DNA of 64,000 nt. Source: Novosphingobium clariflavum (lineage in GTDB: Bacteria > Pseudomonadota > Alphaproteobacteria > Sphingomonadales > Sphingomonadaceae). Positions 19,679 through 28,689 of the stretch are shown here, one piece after another (position 1 is the first letter of the stretch; every line of letters begins with the position of its first letter). A model generated the notes under the pieces. That model was not told the DNA's origin. It searched no databases and saw only the letters and a list, made by a program, of their open reading frames with translations. The stretch lies in NCBI RefSeq assembly GCF_026420865.1, contig NZ_JAPCWC010000001.1:248001-312000 (forward strand), given 5' to 3'. The position numbers were made by a program, and so were the translations under genes.

Positions 19679-21913
19679 TCAGAACGAGATCAGCGCGGTC
19701 GCCTTCACGGTGCGGCCGGGCTGCGAGTAGAACAGCTGCGGGATGCTGCCGCTGTCGGGCAGGTCGAGCGCGTTGAAGTAGGTCTTGTCGAGCAGGTTGT
19801 AGACGCCGACCTGGAGCCGCAGGCCCCTGGCAAAGGCGGGCTGGATCCAGGCGCTGGCATCGATGATGCCGTAGCTCGGCGTCTTGTTGAGGTCCGACGC
19901 GGGGTTTTCGACCTTGTTGCGCGATCCGGCGACCGTTCCCGAAAGGTCGACGCCGAAGTTGTCGTGCGTATAGCCAAGTCCCAGCACTGCCCGCAGCGGC
20001 GGGATCGAGTTCAGGTGGTAGTCGTCCTGGGTGTTCTTGCCGTTCGTATAGGCCAGCGAGGCCCAGGTCCGCCAATGCTTCGAGAATTCCCAGTTGCCGC
20101 TCGCCTCGATGCCGTAGATGCGCACACGGTCGAGGTTCATGTACTTGAACACGCCGAAGGGATAGCTGCCCGACAGGCCGGCGGCGGCCGCCGTGGTCGT
20201 CACCGTGTCGATGAAGTTGCGGTATTTGTTGCGATAGTAGGCCAGGCGCAGGCCCCGGCGGGCATCGCCGTAGTGGACGCCGAATTCGTAGCCCTTGCTG
20301 GTTTCGGGTTTGAGCGCGGGCGTGCCGACGGTGACGTAGCTGCCGGTGCCGCCATAGGCGAGGTACAGCTCGGTCGCGGAAGGCGCGCGGAAGGCCTGCG
20401 CGTACTGGCCGTAGAGAGTCAGCTTCGAGATGACTTCGGCCTCGACCAGAACCTTGGGCGACCAGTGGTGGTCCGAGGAACTGGCGGGCAGGCCCTCATA
20501 GGCGGCGTTTTCGGTGTAGCTGGGCGTATCCTGCGGTGAACGGCGATAGTAGTCGTAGCGGATGCCCGGCGTCACGTGCAGCCATTGCGCCGCGCCGAAG
20601 CCGATGCGGTCCTGCAGGACGAGGCCGAGATCGGTGCCGTGCACCGTCGGCATGTCCGACTGGTTCACGTGCAGGAACGAACAGGAATAGATCGCGGCGG
20701 TGCAGTTGTCCTGCCCGGCGGCGTACTGGCTGGTATTGGTGCGATAGGCCTCGCCCGCGAGCGTGACCGCGTGGGAGACCGGGCCGGTCTGGAAGTCGGC
20801 GGTGATCGCGCCGCTGAGACCGTACATCTCGACCTCAAGGTCGCTGTCGCGGATGTACTTGCCGATCGGCGCGGTCAGGCGGTCGCCGGCGGTGTAGGTT
20901 TCGAGGTTGCTGCGCTGCCAGTAGCCGACGAGGTGCGCCTCGCGGATCGCGCCGCCGTCGCCCTGATAGTCGTAGCTGCCCGAGATGCGCTTGCGCTTGG
21001 TCTTGTTCTGGGTGTTGTAGGCGGAATAGGTCGAGCCGACCGAGGTCAGCGTGTTCTCGTCATAGTCGCGCGAGAAGATCTCGCCGGTGAGGCCGAGGCG
21101 GTGCCCGCCGGGCAGGTACTGGTGCAGTTTCACCAGCAGGTTGAGCTGGTCGTAGCTGGCCGGGTTGGCATCGGTGCGGGTCGATCCGGCGCCGCCGCTA
21201 TTGCCCTGGTTCTTCGTCTCGTTGCCGTTCTGGTAGCCGCCCTGGATCAGCAGCAGCGTATCCTTGCTGCGCACGGCGGCGGCCTGGTTGATGTAGGCAC
21301 TGTCGCTGGCGCTGTCATACGTGACTTTGCCCAGCCCCGCCTGGACCTTGCCGTCCACCAGCAGGTCCTCGGGATCGAGCGTGCGCAGCGCCAGCGTGCC
21401 GGCCAGGGCGCCGGTGCCGAAGAAGCTGGAATCGGCGCTCTTCACCACGTCGATGGCAGAGAGCGCGTTGAAGTCGAACAAGGCGACGCCGCCCTGCACG
21501 CCGCGCGCGCCGTCGTTGAGCCAGGGGGTGCGGATGCCGTCGATGGTGGTCAGCACCCGGTTCGCATCGAGGCCGCGAATGTTGATCGACTGGTTCTGCG
21601 GGTTGAAGTTCACCCCGGCATCGACGCGGCGGGCATAGTCCGAGAGGCTGTCGACCATGCGTTCGCGCAGGGTCTCGGCGGTCGTCGTGGTGGTGAGCAC
21701 GCGGGGCTTGCCGCTGGCACTGCGCTCGGAATCAGCGGTGTCTTCGGCCTTGGCCCTGACCGGGAACGACCCGAGGCGGACGGTATCGTCCGGGCTGTCC
21801 GCGGCCTGCGCCAGCGCCGGAGCGCCGGGAAGCACGAGCATCAACGCGGCGGCGGAGGCCATACCCCGGCCAATGCCGATCGTGCTCGTTCCTGTCAGCA
21901 GCGCGGTAATCAT
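19679..21913 (-). CDS. TonB-dependent haem/haemoglobin-type receptor
   Basis: 744 residues from ATG at 21913. Signal peptide ending ALAQA, a plug domain (about 60-200, INIRGLDANRVLTTIDGIRTPWLNDG) and a 22-strand barrel ending in ATALISF. The FRAP box of haem receptors is present (QAFRAPSATELY), while the following NPNL is replaced by TPALKPETS. With haem oxygenase directly downstream, haem or a haem protein is the probable ligand. The promoter region carries tandem CAATAG hexamers. Confidence 0.85.
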   Translation of the reverse strand: MITALLTGTSTIGIGRGMASAAALMLVLPGAPALAQAADSPDDTVRLGSFPVRAKAEDTADSERSASGKPRVLTTTTTAETLRERMVDSLSDYARRVDAGVNFNPQNQSINIRGLDANRVLTTIDGIRTPWLNDGARGVQGGVALFDFNALSAIDVVKSADSSFFGTGALAGTLALRTLDPEDLLVDGKVQAGLGKVTYDSASDSAYINQAAAVRSKDTLLLIQGGYQNGNETKNQGNSGGAGSTRTDANPASYDQLNLLVKLHQYLPGGHRLGLTGEIFSRDYDENTLTSVGSTYSAYNTQNKTKRKRISGSYDYQGDGGAIREAHLVGYWQRSNLETYTAGDRLTAPIGKYIRDSDLEVEMYGLSGAITADFQTGPVSHAVTLAGEAYRTNTSQYAAGQDNCTAAIYSCSFLHVNQSDMPTVHGTDLGLVLQDRIGFGAAQWLHVTPGIRYDYYRRSPQDTPSYTENAAYEGLPASSSDHHWSPKVLVEAEVISKLTLYGQYAQAFRAPSATELYLAYGGTGSYVTVGTPALKPETSKGYEFGVHYGDARRGLRLAYYRNKYRNFIDTVTTTAAAAGLSGSYPFGVFKYMNLDRVRIYGIEASGNWEFSKHWRTWASLAYTNGKNTQDDYHLNSIPPLRAVLGLGYTHDNFGVDLSGTVAGSRNKVENPASDLNKTPSYGIIDASAWIQPAFARGLRLQVGVYNLLDKTYFNALDLPDSGSIPQLFYSQPGRTVKATALISF

Positions 21914-21940
21914 GTTCTGGTACCGTTCACGAATGAGACG

Positions 21941-21952
21941 CAATAGCAATAG
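21941..21952. promoter_or_regulatory. Tandem CAATAG hexamers upstream of the haem receptor
   Basis: Two CAATAG copies in direct repeat, 28 bases upstream of the receptor start, next to AATGAGACG, which resembles part of a Fur half-site. The same hexamer forms the dyad upstream of the divergent DUF4198 gene. A Fur-like regulator is plausible, not shown. Confidence 0.35.
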
Positions 21953-22145
21953 ATGGGCGTGATCGTGCCGGACGACGGGCACGCCCCGATGGCCAACAGT
22001 GCCGAGCACAGCCTGGGCGCAGGCCGAGCGCACGCTGGGGCGCAGGCTAAGCGCAGGCTGGGCGAACATCGCGCCAGGCGAGGTTCATGGCTGGCGAGGG
22101 CGAGGCATCCGTCCGGTGCCCCTGATTCGCTCCTCTATCTCACTG

Positions 22146-22162
22146 CTATTGATTCGCAATAG
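22146..22162. promoter_or_regulatory. CTATTG-N5-CAATAG dyad upstream of the DUF4198 gene
   Basis: Perfect 6-bp arms around ATTCG, 62 bases before the DUF4198 start. The core ATTGATTCGCAAT resembles iron-regulator boxes of alphaproteobacteria. The rest of the 310-base divergent region shows no gene. Confidence 0.4.
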
Positions 22163-22223
22163 GATATGTGAGACCAGCGCGACACCAACTTTCGCAGCCA
22201 GCGTCCACAAGGAAGGACCATCC

Positions 22224-23018
22224 ATGCAACATGATACCCGCTACTGGTCGGCTCTGGCGTGCGCCGCGCTGGTGGCCGCCTTCATCGCCCCGCCGGCCCT
22301 GGCGCATTCACCCTATCTGCTGCCGAACGGCTTCACGCTCGCCGGGCAGGACCATGTCAGCGTCGAGGCCGCGTTCAGCGAGCATGTCTTTGTGCCCGCT
22401 ATCGCCATGCAGTCCGACCTGTTCCACGTCGTCGGTCCCGATGGCGCCAGCACCCCGCTGAAACCGGTCGTGCTGCGCGATCTCACGGTGCTGGACGTGC
22501 CGACCCCGGCGCAGGGCACCTATCGCATCAGCAGCGGCGCGCGGCAGGGCCGGGTCGCCAAGGCGGCGCTGATCGACGGGGTGTGGGAATTCATCGATCC
22601 GCGCCGGCCGCTCCCCGCAGGCGTCGCGCCGGTGGACATGCAGAGCGTGACCAGGGCCGAGGCTTACGTCACCCGCGGCGCGCCGACGCAGGCCGCGCTG
22701 GCGCCGACCGGCAAGGGCATCGAGTACCGCGCGATCACCCATCCCGATACCATAAAGGCGGGCAAGCCTGCCGAATTCCAGGTGCTGTTCGATGGCAAGC
22801 CGCTCGCCGGTGCCGATGTCGAAGTGGAAGAGGCGCAGGCGGGAGACGGCGAGAATGTGCGCCTGCCGCTGATCGTCAGCGATGCGCAGGGCCGCTTTGC
22901 CATCACCGCGCCGCGTGCCGGGCTCTACTTCGCCATGACCCGCCACCGCGTGGCCGCGAGCGGCGCCGATCCGGCGCGCAGCTACACTTACGCGCTCAGC
23001 TATTCCGTCACCGAGTGA
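22224..23018 (+). CDS. Periplasmic DUF4198 protein
   Basis: 264 residues from ATG at 22224 after AAGGAAGG. The signal peptide ends PALA-HSPYLLP, and the mature N-terminus HSPYLLPN with an exposed histidine is typical of DUF4198 proteins, some of which accompany TonB receptors for metals. The C-terminal half (about 175-255: KAGKPAEFQVLFDGKPLAGADVEV) is an Ig-like, carboxypeptidase-regulatory fold. A role in delivering metal or haem to the neighbouring receptor is inference. It is followed after 8 bases by the EF-hand gene. Confidence 0.8.
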   Translation: MQHDTRYWSALACAALVAAFIAPPALAHSPYLLPNGFTLAGQDHVSVEAAFSEHVFVPAIAMQSDLFHVVGPDGASTPLKPVVLRDLTVLDVPTPAQGTYRISSGARQGRVAKAALIDGVWEFIDPRRPLPAGVAPVDMQSVTRAEAYVTRGAPTQAALAPTGKGIEYRAITHPDTIKAGKPAEFQVLFDGKPLAGADVEVEEAQAGDGENVRLPLIVSDAQGRFAITAPRAGLYFAMTRHRVAASGADPARSYTYALSYSVTE

Positions 23019-23026
23019 GAACGACC

Positions 23027-23488
23027 ATGACCCAGACCATCCTGCGCCGCGTGCTTTGCCTGTCGGCGGCGCTGCTGCTGCCCTGCGCGGCCCATGCCGC
23101 CTCGCACGACCTGGCCACCTTCATCCGCGAGCAGGATCTCGACGGGGACGGCAAGGTCAGCAAGGAAGAGTTCCAGCGCGGCCGCGACGCCGAATTCGCG
23201 CGGATGGACCGCAACCGGGACGGTGTCCTCTCGCACGATGAATATGTCGGCGACTATCGCGAGCGGCTGGAGCGCGACCTGCGCGAACGCCCCGAGGGCG
23301 AGCGCGCGGAAATGCGCAGCCGCCAGCTGCGCCAGGCCGATGTCCGCTTCGGCGTGCTGGACAGCGATCACAGCGGCGGCATCACCACCGCCGAATTCGC
23401 GGCCACCGGCTGGGCCATGTTCCAGCGCCACGATACCGATCGCGACGGCTGGGTTTCCATGGCCGACGTGCCGAACCCGGACGCCTGA
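23027..23488 (+). CDS. Secreted EF-hand protein
   Basis: 153 residues. Signal peptide MTQTILRRVLCLSAALLLPCAAHA, then EF-hand loops DLDGDGKVSKEEF, DRNRDGVLSHDEY and DSDHSGGITTAEF, plus DTDRDGWVSMADV near the C-terminus, giving two EF-hand pairs. A periplasmic calcium-binding or sensing protein cotranscribed with the DUF4198 gene. Confidence 0.85.
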   Translation: MTQTILRRVLCLSAALLLPCAAHAASHDLATFIREQDLDGDGKVSKEEFQRGRDAEFARMDRNRDGVLSHDEYVGDYRERLERDLRERPEGERAEMRSRQLRQADVRFGVLDSDHSGGITTAEFAATGWAMFQRHDTDRDGWVSMADVPNPDA

Positions 23489-23515
23489 GGTCTTTCAGGA
23501 GGTCATTGGGGAGAA

Positions 23516-23547
23516 GCCGCGGCGAGGTGGGGGCACCTCGCCGCGGC
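23516..23547. terminator. Strong hairpin between convergent EF-hand and TonB receptor genes
   Basis: Perfect 14-bp stem GCCGCGGCGAGGTG / CACCTCGCCGCGGC with a GGGG loop, between stops at 23488 and 23557. A likely bidirectional terminator, although the following bases are not a T-run. Confidence 0.65.
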
Positions 23548-23556
23548 CTTCCTGCA

Positions 23557-25941
23557 TTACCAGTTGAAGCCGGCGCGGACGTAGAGATAGCGTCCGTTGA
23601 AGCCGAAGGGCGAGTAGTACGGGAAGCCCAGCACGCCGGTCGAGTTCAGTGCGGCGGGCACCTTGTGCGGGTAGACGTCGAACAGGTTGCTCGCGCCGAT
23701 CGCCACTTGCGCGCCCTTGGCGGGCTGATAGCGCAGTTCCAGGTCGGTGATCGTGTGGGCGCCGGTGTTGTAGTCGTTCGCCGCCGTGGTTCCGGCCTGC
23801 AGCACGTCGCCGTAGTAGGTCGCGCGCAGCGTGGCGCCGAGCGGGCCGTTCGACCAGTCCACCGATCCCGTCACCTTCTCGCCGGGGGTGCCCTGCTCGA
23901 TGGTCAGGATGCGGCTGCGGGCAAACAGCGTCGGCGCCGGATCGAGCACCGAGGTCGAGGTCGGCACCTTGGTGACCTTCACGTCGTTGACGTTGCCCGC
24001 CAGCGTCAGGTCGAAGGTGTTCTCACCCGCATGCAGGCGGTAGTGCGCCACCGCGTCGATGCCCTTGGTGGTCGAGGCGAGGCCGTTGATGAAGAAGCGC
24101 GCCGCCGAGACGTTGAAGGGGGCCAGCAGGTCGGCCACTTGCGAACTGAAGCTGGCCTGGATGTTCTCCGAAAGGCCGAGCTGGTCGCGCAGGTGGATAC
24201 GGTAGCCGTCGACGGTGAGGTCGAAGCCGCCGCTGCGCACCACGAAGCCCGCCGAGAGGTTGGTGGACTTTTCCGGTTGCAGCTTCTTGCCGCCAAGCGC
24301 CACTGCGACGTCGCTGGTCGAGGGATAAGTGCCGGTCAGGATCGGCACGCCGTTCTGCACCACCGAGGAGACCGAGGTGAAGTACTGCTGCTGGAGCGAA
24401 GGCGCGCGGAAGCCGGTGGAAGCCGTGCCGCGAACCGCGAAGGCCGGGCTGAAATCGTAGCGCAGCGAGAGCTTGCCGGTTCCGGTCGAGCCGAAGTCCG
24501 AATAGTGCTCGCCGCGACCGGCCAGGCCGACCAGCAGCTTGTCGGTCACTTGCGCCTCGAGGTCGAGATAGACGCTCTGGTTGCCGCGATGCCTGCTCAC
24601 TTCGTTGAGCGGCGAGAAGCCGAGGAAGCCCTGCGCGCCGGGGGCGGCGCCCGCCACCGGATTGTCGGCATAGCCGTAGGAGGCCGGCTCGCCCGCCTTG
24701 ATCTCGTACCCCTCGCGCCGGGCCTCGACGCCGAAGGCCAGGTTGAGCGACTGGAACACGTCGAACTTGCGCGACACGTCCACGCCGCCGACCAGCTGGT
24801 CATAGATCAGCGCGCCGTCGTAGAAGTCGGTCTGGGATTCGTTGCCGTAGCTGTAGTTGGCCGAGTTGAGCGTGCGGAAGTCGATCCGGTTGCGGCCGTA
24901 GCTGACGTTCACGTCGACGTTCCAGTCGCCGAGGTCGCCCTTCAGGCCGAGCGCCGAATTGAGGTCCTTCGAGCGGGTGTTGATGAGCGGCAGGAAGCCG
25001 TCCGGGTAGAGTTCGGACACGGCGGCGGCGGCAGAGGGCAGGCGCGGGAAGGCGGCGCTTTCGCTTTCGCGGTGCTGGTAGCCGAGCCAGCCGTAAAGCT
25101 GCCAGTTGTCGCCCACCGAGGTGCCGGCATTGGCCCAGAGGCTGTACTGTTCCACGGCGGGATCGCCGAAGCGGCCGGTCACCCGCGAAGGGGTGACGCG
25201 CGGGTCGAAGTCGGCGCGGTTGGTGGCGTCGCGGTTCACGTATTCGCCGGAAACGGTCAGGTAGCCGTCCTCGCCGAAGCCGAAGCCCTGCCAGGCCGAG
25301 GCGGTGATCGCGCGCTCGCCGGTCACGCTGCGGCTGCCGCGCGCGGTGTCCACGTCGGTGTCGTAGAGGCCGTAGGTCACGCTGGCGCCGCCGCCGCTGC
25401 GCGCCTTGCGCAGGCGCAGGTTGACGACACCGGCGATGGCGTCCGAACCGTATTGCGCCGAGGCACCGTCGCGCAGCACCTCGATGGTCTCCAGCGCCAC
25501 GGTGGGCACGGTGTTGAGGTCGACCGCGGCCGAGCCGCGCCCGACGGCGCCATTGGTGTTGAGCAGCGCGGCGGAGTGGCCGCGCACGCCGTTGATCAGC
25601 ACCAGCGTGGCGTCGGGCGAGAGGCCGCGCAGGGTGGCGGGGCGGATCGCGTCGGTGCCGTCGACGGCGGACGGGCGGGGGAAATCGATGGAGGGGGCGA
25701 CGGCGGCGAGCGCGGTGCCAAGCTCGGTGGTGCCCTGCTGGCGCAGGCTGTTCGCGCTCAGCACGTCGACCGGCGAGGCGCTGTCGAGACGGGAGCGCCC
25801 TGCGGCGCGGGTGCCGGTGACGATGATGTCGGCGCCGGGCTCGGCGGCGTCGCCGCTCTCGGTCGCGGTCTGGGCCAGCGCGGGGAATGGCGCCCAGACG
25901 AGGGCTGCACCCAGCGAGAGGCGGGTCAGGCTGATTTTCAC
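23557..25941 (-). CDS. TonB-dependent receptor, ligand unknown
   Basis: 794 residues from GTG at 25941, which follows AGGGAG by 6 bases. Signal peptide ending PALAQ, a TonB-box-like IIVTGTRA near residue 35, a plug (SPVDVLSANSLRQQGTTELGTALAAVAPSIDFPRPS... TLRGLSPDATLVLINGVRGH, two separate pieces) and a barrel ending RAGFNW with the usual terminal aromatic. It resembles the large sphingomonad receptors for organic substrates rather than a defined siderophore receptor. No transporter partner is adjacent. Confidence 0.88.
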   Translation of the reverse strand: MKISLTRLSLGAALVWAPFPALAQTATESGDAAEPGADIIVTGTRAAGRSRLDSASPVDVLSANSLRQQGTTELGTALAAVAPSIDFPRPSAVDGTDAIRPATLRGLSPDATLVLINGVRGHSAALLNTNGAVGRGSAAVDLNTVPTVALETIEVLRDGASAQYGSDAIAGVVNLRLRKARSGGGASVTYGLYDTDVDTARGSRSVTGERAITASAWQGFGFGEDGYLTVSGEYVNRDATNRADFDPRVTPSRVTGRFGDPAVEQYSLWANAGTSVGDNWQLYGWLGYQHRESESAAFPRLPSAAAAVSELYPDGFLPLINTRSKDLNSALGLKGDLGDWNVDVNVSYGRNRIDFRTLNSANYSYGNESQTDFYDGALIYDQLVGGVDVSRKFDVFQSLNLAFGVEARREGYEIKAGEPASYGYADNPVAGAAPGAQGFLGFSPLNEVSRHRGNQSVYLDLEAQVTDKLLVGLAGRGEHYSDFGSTGTGKLSLRYDFSPAFAVRGTASTGFRAPSLQQQYFTSVSSVVQNGVPILTGTYPSTSDVAVALGGKKLQPEKSTNLSAGFVVRSGGFDLTVDGYRIHLRDQLGLSENIQASFSSQVADLLAPFNVSAARFFINGLASTTKGIDAVAHYRLHAGENTFDLTLAGNVNDVKVTKVPTSTSVLDPAPTLFARSRILTIEQGTPGEKVTGSVDWSNGPLGATLRATYYGDVLQAGTTAANDYNTGAHTITDLELRYQPAKGAQVAIGASNLFDVYPHKVPAALNSTGVLGFPYYSPFGFNGRYLYVRAGFNW

Positions 25942-26322
25942 GAGAAACTCCCTGTAGTCACGTTTGTGGGCCGGAAGGGGGGATTCCCGGCCGGGTACGG
26001 TGGGCTGCGTTGTCGCATGCCCGGTTGGACGCAAACGTCGGACGAAATCGTCGGACGATAACGGGGGGAAGGCGGCGTCCCGCACCATTGACGCTGACTG
26101 GCAAATGCTGGATCCGCAGCATCGTCCACTCACGCGAATTCCCCGATGACGGGAAAGTCGCGCCAGTATCCCTCGCGCTTTGTCGACCTATTTGATTGAC
26201 ATTATGCCGTCAAGGCGGGGAAGCGCCTGCGCGACATAGGAAATCTAGGATAAGCCCTAGCGCTGCTTCGCAGGCGGCCCGGGCGGCGCGGACAATCCTG
26301 TGCCGCCCTGCCGCCTGTATCT
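25942..26322. other. Intergenic region upstream of the TonB receptor
   Basis: About 380 bases between the receptor start and the EAL gene stop. It contains the 13-bp tandem repeat at 26036-26061 and otherwise only poor ORFs. I see no gene, tRNA or clear terminator. Confidence 0.5.
26036..26061. repeat. Two tandem 13-bp repeats upstream of the TonB receptor
   Basis: CGTCGGACGAAAT (26036-26048) is followed directly by CGTCGGACGATAA (26049-26061), with a partial copy GGACGCAAA before them. They lie 95-120 bases upstream of the receptor start, where an activator might bind. Confidence 0.5.
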
Positions 26323-27891
26323 TCACGCCGATGGCCTGTTTGTAAGATTATGAAACGCCAGGAAATCGTCTGCTGGCAGCGCCTTCGAGTACAGCCATCC
26401 CTGGGCAAACTCGACGCCGGCATCGCGCAAGTACACTTGCTGTGCCTCGGTCTCGACGCCTTCCGCCACGATCTTGAAATTGAGGCTGTGACCCATTTCG
26501 ATGATGTGCGGAATGACCAGGCTGGTTGCCGCTTGCTTGCCGATGGCACGGATGAACGACTTATCGATCTTGAGAGTGTCGAGCGGCAGCGTCTCCAGTA
26601 ACGACAGGCTGGAATAACCGGTGCCGAAGTCGTCGATCGCGATGACATGTCCTGCCGCGCGTGCGCGTTCGATGGTGGCACGGGCCGCGGCGGCGTTCAT
26701 GAAGCCGCGTTCGGTGGCCTCGAGCCAGATCTGTTCGCTCGCCACGTTGGCGTCAGCCAGTGTTTTGGCCAGCACGGCCAGGAAACGACCGCTCTGCATG
26801 TCGGCGGACGAGATGTTGAGGGCAATGTGCATGCCCCCGTATTCGCCCCCGGCTTCGTCTTTCCAGCGCGCAAGATCGGCGGCGACGCACGCGATCGCAT
26901 GGTCGGTGAGCGCCTCGATCAGGCCGGTTTCCTCGGCCAGCGGGATGAATATTTCCGGAGATATCGAAGTCCCGTCCGGCCTGTTCCACCGCATTAGCGC
27001 TTCGGCGCCGACGCATCGGCCGGTCGATAGCTCGATGATGGGTTGGTAGAGGGTGACGAACTCGCGGTTTTTCACCGCGATGGCCAGTTCCTTGTGCGGT
27101 GAAAGGCGCTGACGCAGCGCCCAGAGGACAAGCGCGACGAGCAGCGCCGAAGTGACGAGCCCGAGCGGGATGAGATACCATAAGTCCTTTTGGGCGCGTG
27201 TATCGGCAAGCCTATGATCGCTTACCGCAAACGCGCGCAGCTTTCCCTCCTCGATCGCGGCGAACATGAACTCGCCCTGTCGCCCCGCCCCCTGGCGGCT
27301 GGCCACGCGCTCGAGGAGGTCTGCCGGCACCGGCCCGCTGACGGAAATCACCCGGCCATTGATCGAGGCGATTCCCAGCGTCATGGCGGTGTCGGTCAAC
27401 ACATCGATCATGCGCGCGGGATGCATGAGCGCGTCGTAATTCCCATGACTGAGCGCATTCATGGCCATGCCGTCGGAGAGCCTTGCCGGCATTTTCAGAA
27501 ACAGGCCGAAGCCATCGTCCAACTGTACGTCGGGCTTGCCCATCGTGATCGGTTGATCGACGCGGCCCCAACTCGTGCAGGCGAGACGCCCGTTCCTGAA
27601 AAAGCCGATTTCCTCGACGGAGCGTGTCGCAATGGTAAGCTGGCGCATGCGGGCGATGTGCGCCGGGGAGCAATCGGACAATCCTTCCCGTTCGAGCTGC
27701 CTGATGGCGCCGCGGGCGAAGTCGAGACTCCGATCGGCACGCTTCAGAGTCCACCCGGCATATTCTTCAAGGTGGCGTTTTTCGGATTCGGCGGCGCTAT
27801 GCCGCGCGTAGATGGCGATGCCTGCCAGCGGCGTGACTGCCGCCAGCACGGCGAGCAAAGAGGCAATGGCGGCAATCTTGCGGCGGCTCAT
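26323..27891 (-). CDS. CSS-motif/EAL domain cyclic-di-GMP phosphodiesterase
   Basis: About 522 residues from ATG at 27891. N-terminal transmembrane helix, a periplasmic CSS-type domain (conserved DCSPAHIARM) that can sense redox state, a second helix near residue 240, then a cytoplasmic EAL domain. Catalytic motifs are intact: EALMRW, the NISS segment, DDFGTGYSSLS, KIDKSFI and EGVET. It should hydrolyse c-di-GMP to pGpG. No GGDEF domain is present. It is monocistronic, and its target process is not indicated by neighbours. Confidence 0.92.
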   Translation of the reverse strand: MSRRKIAAIASLLAVLAAVTPLAGIAIYARHSAAESEKRHLEEYAGWTLKRADRSLDFARGAIRQLEREGLSDCSPAHIARMRQLTIATRSVEEIGFFRNGRLACTSWGRVDQPITMGKPDVQLDDGFGLFLKMPARLSDGMAMNALSHGNYDALMHPARMIDVLTDTAMTLGIASINGRVISVSGPVPADLLERVASRQGAGRQGEFMFAAIEEGKLRAFAVSDHRLADTRAQKDLWYLIPLGLVTSALLVALVLWALRQRLSPHKELAIAVKNREFVTLYQPIIELSTGRCVGAEALMRWNRPDGTSISPEIFIPLAEETGLIEALTDHAIACVAADLARWKDEAGGEYGGMHIALNISSADMQSGRFLAVLAKTLADANVASEQIWLEATERGFMNAAAARATIERARAAGHVIAIDDFGTGYSSLSLLETLPLDTLKIDKSFIRAIGKQAATSLVIPHIIEMGHSLNFKIVAEGVETEAQQVYLRDAGVEFAQGWLYSKALPADDFLAFHNLTNRPSA

Positions 27892-28109
27892 GCAAATCCC
27901 ACATGGATGCGTTCCTGCCCGCATCTGCAGGCTGTCAGAAGATCTATATCTTGGGATGCCGCGTGGATGGGCGGCAAGCCCGATTTCAACAACAAATTCA
28001 ATCGCACAGCAGGATGGACCGACGCTGCGCGACCACCTGCAGGAAACCGCGAACGGGCTGTCCGGTGGCGTTGCGGAATGTGTCCACGCCGCCTAGTCAT
28101 TAGGGAACC

Positions 28110-28625
28110 ATGAACCAGCCCGTGATCCGTCCTTTCGTGCCCGCCGACGAACAGGGAGTCCTCGGCCTGATCCTGCCGATCCAGCAGCAGGAATTCGGCG
28201 TGGCGGTGACCGCCGAGGACCAGCCCGACTTGCGCGCGATCCCCAGCTGGTATCAGACCGGACGGGGCGGCTTTCTCGTCGCCGAGCATGAGGGCCGGAT
28301 CGTCGGCACCATCGCGATGAAGGACATCGGCGATCTCGGCTCCGGCACGGACCGCAGGGGCGGCGGTGCCTTGCGCAAGATGTTCGTGGCGGCGGACTAT
28401 CGCGGGCGGGAGCGGGGCGTCGCCGCCGCCTTGCTGCGCAGCCTGCTGGACGCCTCGCGGGGGAATGGGATCGGCACGGTCTACCTCGGCACGACCGACC
28501 GGTTCCTCGCCGCGCATCGCTTCTACGAGCGCAGCGGCTTCCGACCGGTCGCGGTGGAAGACCTGCCGAAGCGCTTTCCGCGCATGGCGGTGGATACGCG
28601 CTTTTATGTCATCGATCTGGGGTGA
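28110..28625 (+). CDS. GNAT family N-acetyltransferase
   Basis: 171 residues. The acetyl-CoA-binding motif A is RKMFVAADYRGRERGVAAALLRSLLD (given in part), followed by IGTVYLGTTDRFLAAHRFYERSGF, typical of GNAT. The acceptor is unknown. It converges on dgcA, which suggests no shared transcript, though N-acetylation is also the theme of the dgc genes. Confidence 0.85.
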   Translation: MNQPVIRPFVPADEQGVLGLILPIQQQEFGVAVTAEDQPDLRAIPSWYQTGRGGFLVAEHEGRIVGTIAMKDIGDLGSGTDRRGGGALRKMFVAADYRGRERGVAAALLRSLLDASRGNGIGTVYLGTTDRFLAAHRFYERSGFRPVAVEDLPKRFPRMAVDTRFYVIDLG

Positions 28626-28689
28626 GGTGCGCCGGGGCTGCCTTGGCCGATGGGCCGAGCACCGCGGCGCCTGTCCCCCGCTGACGCGC

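Noticed and set aside
23506..26061. 851-residue plus-strand ORF opposite the second TonB receptor
   Set aside because: Shadow frame. The minus strand shows signal peptide, plug and barrel with terminal aromatic.
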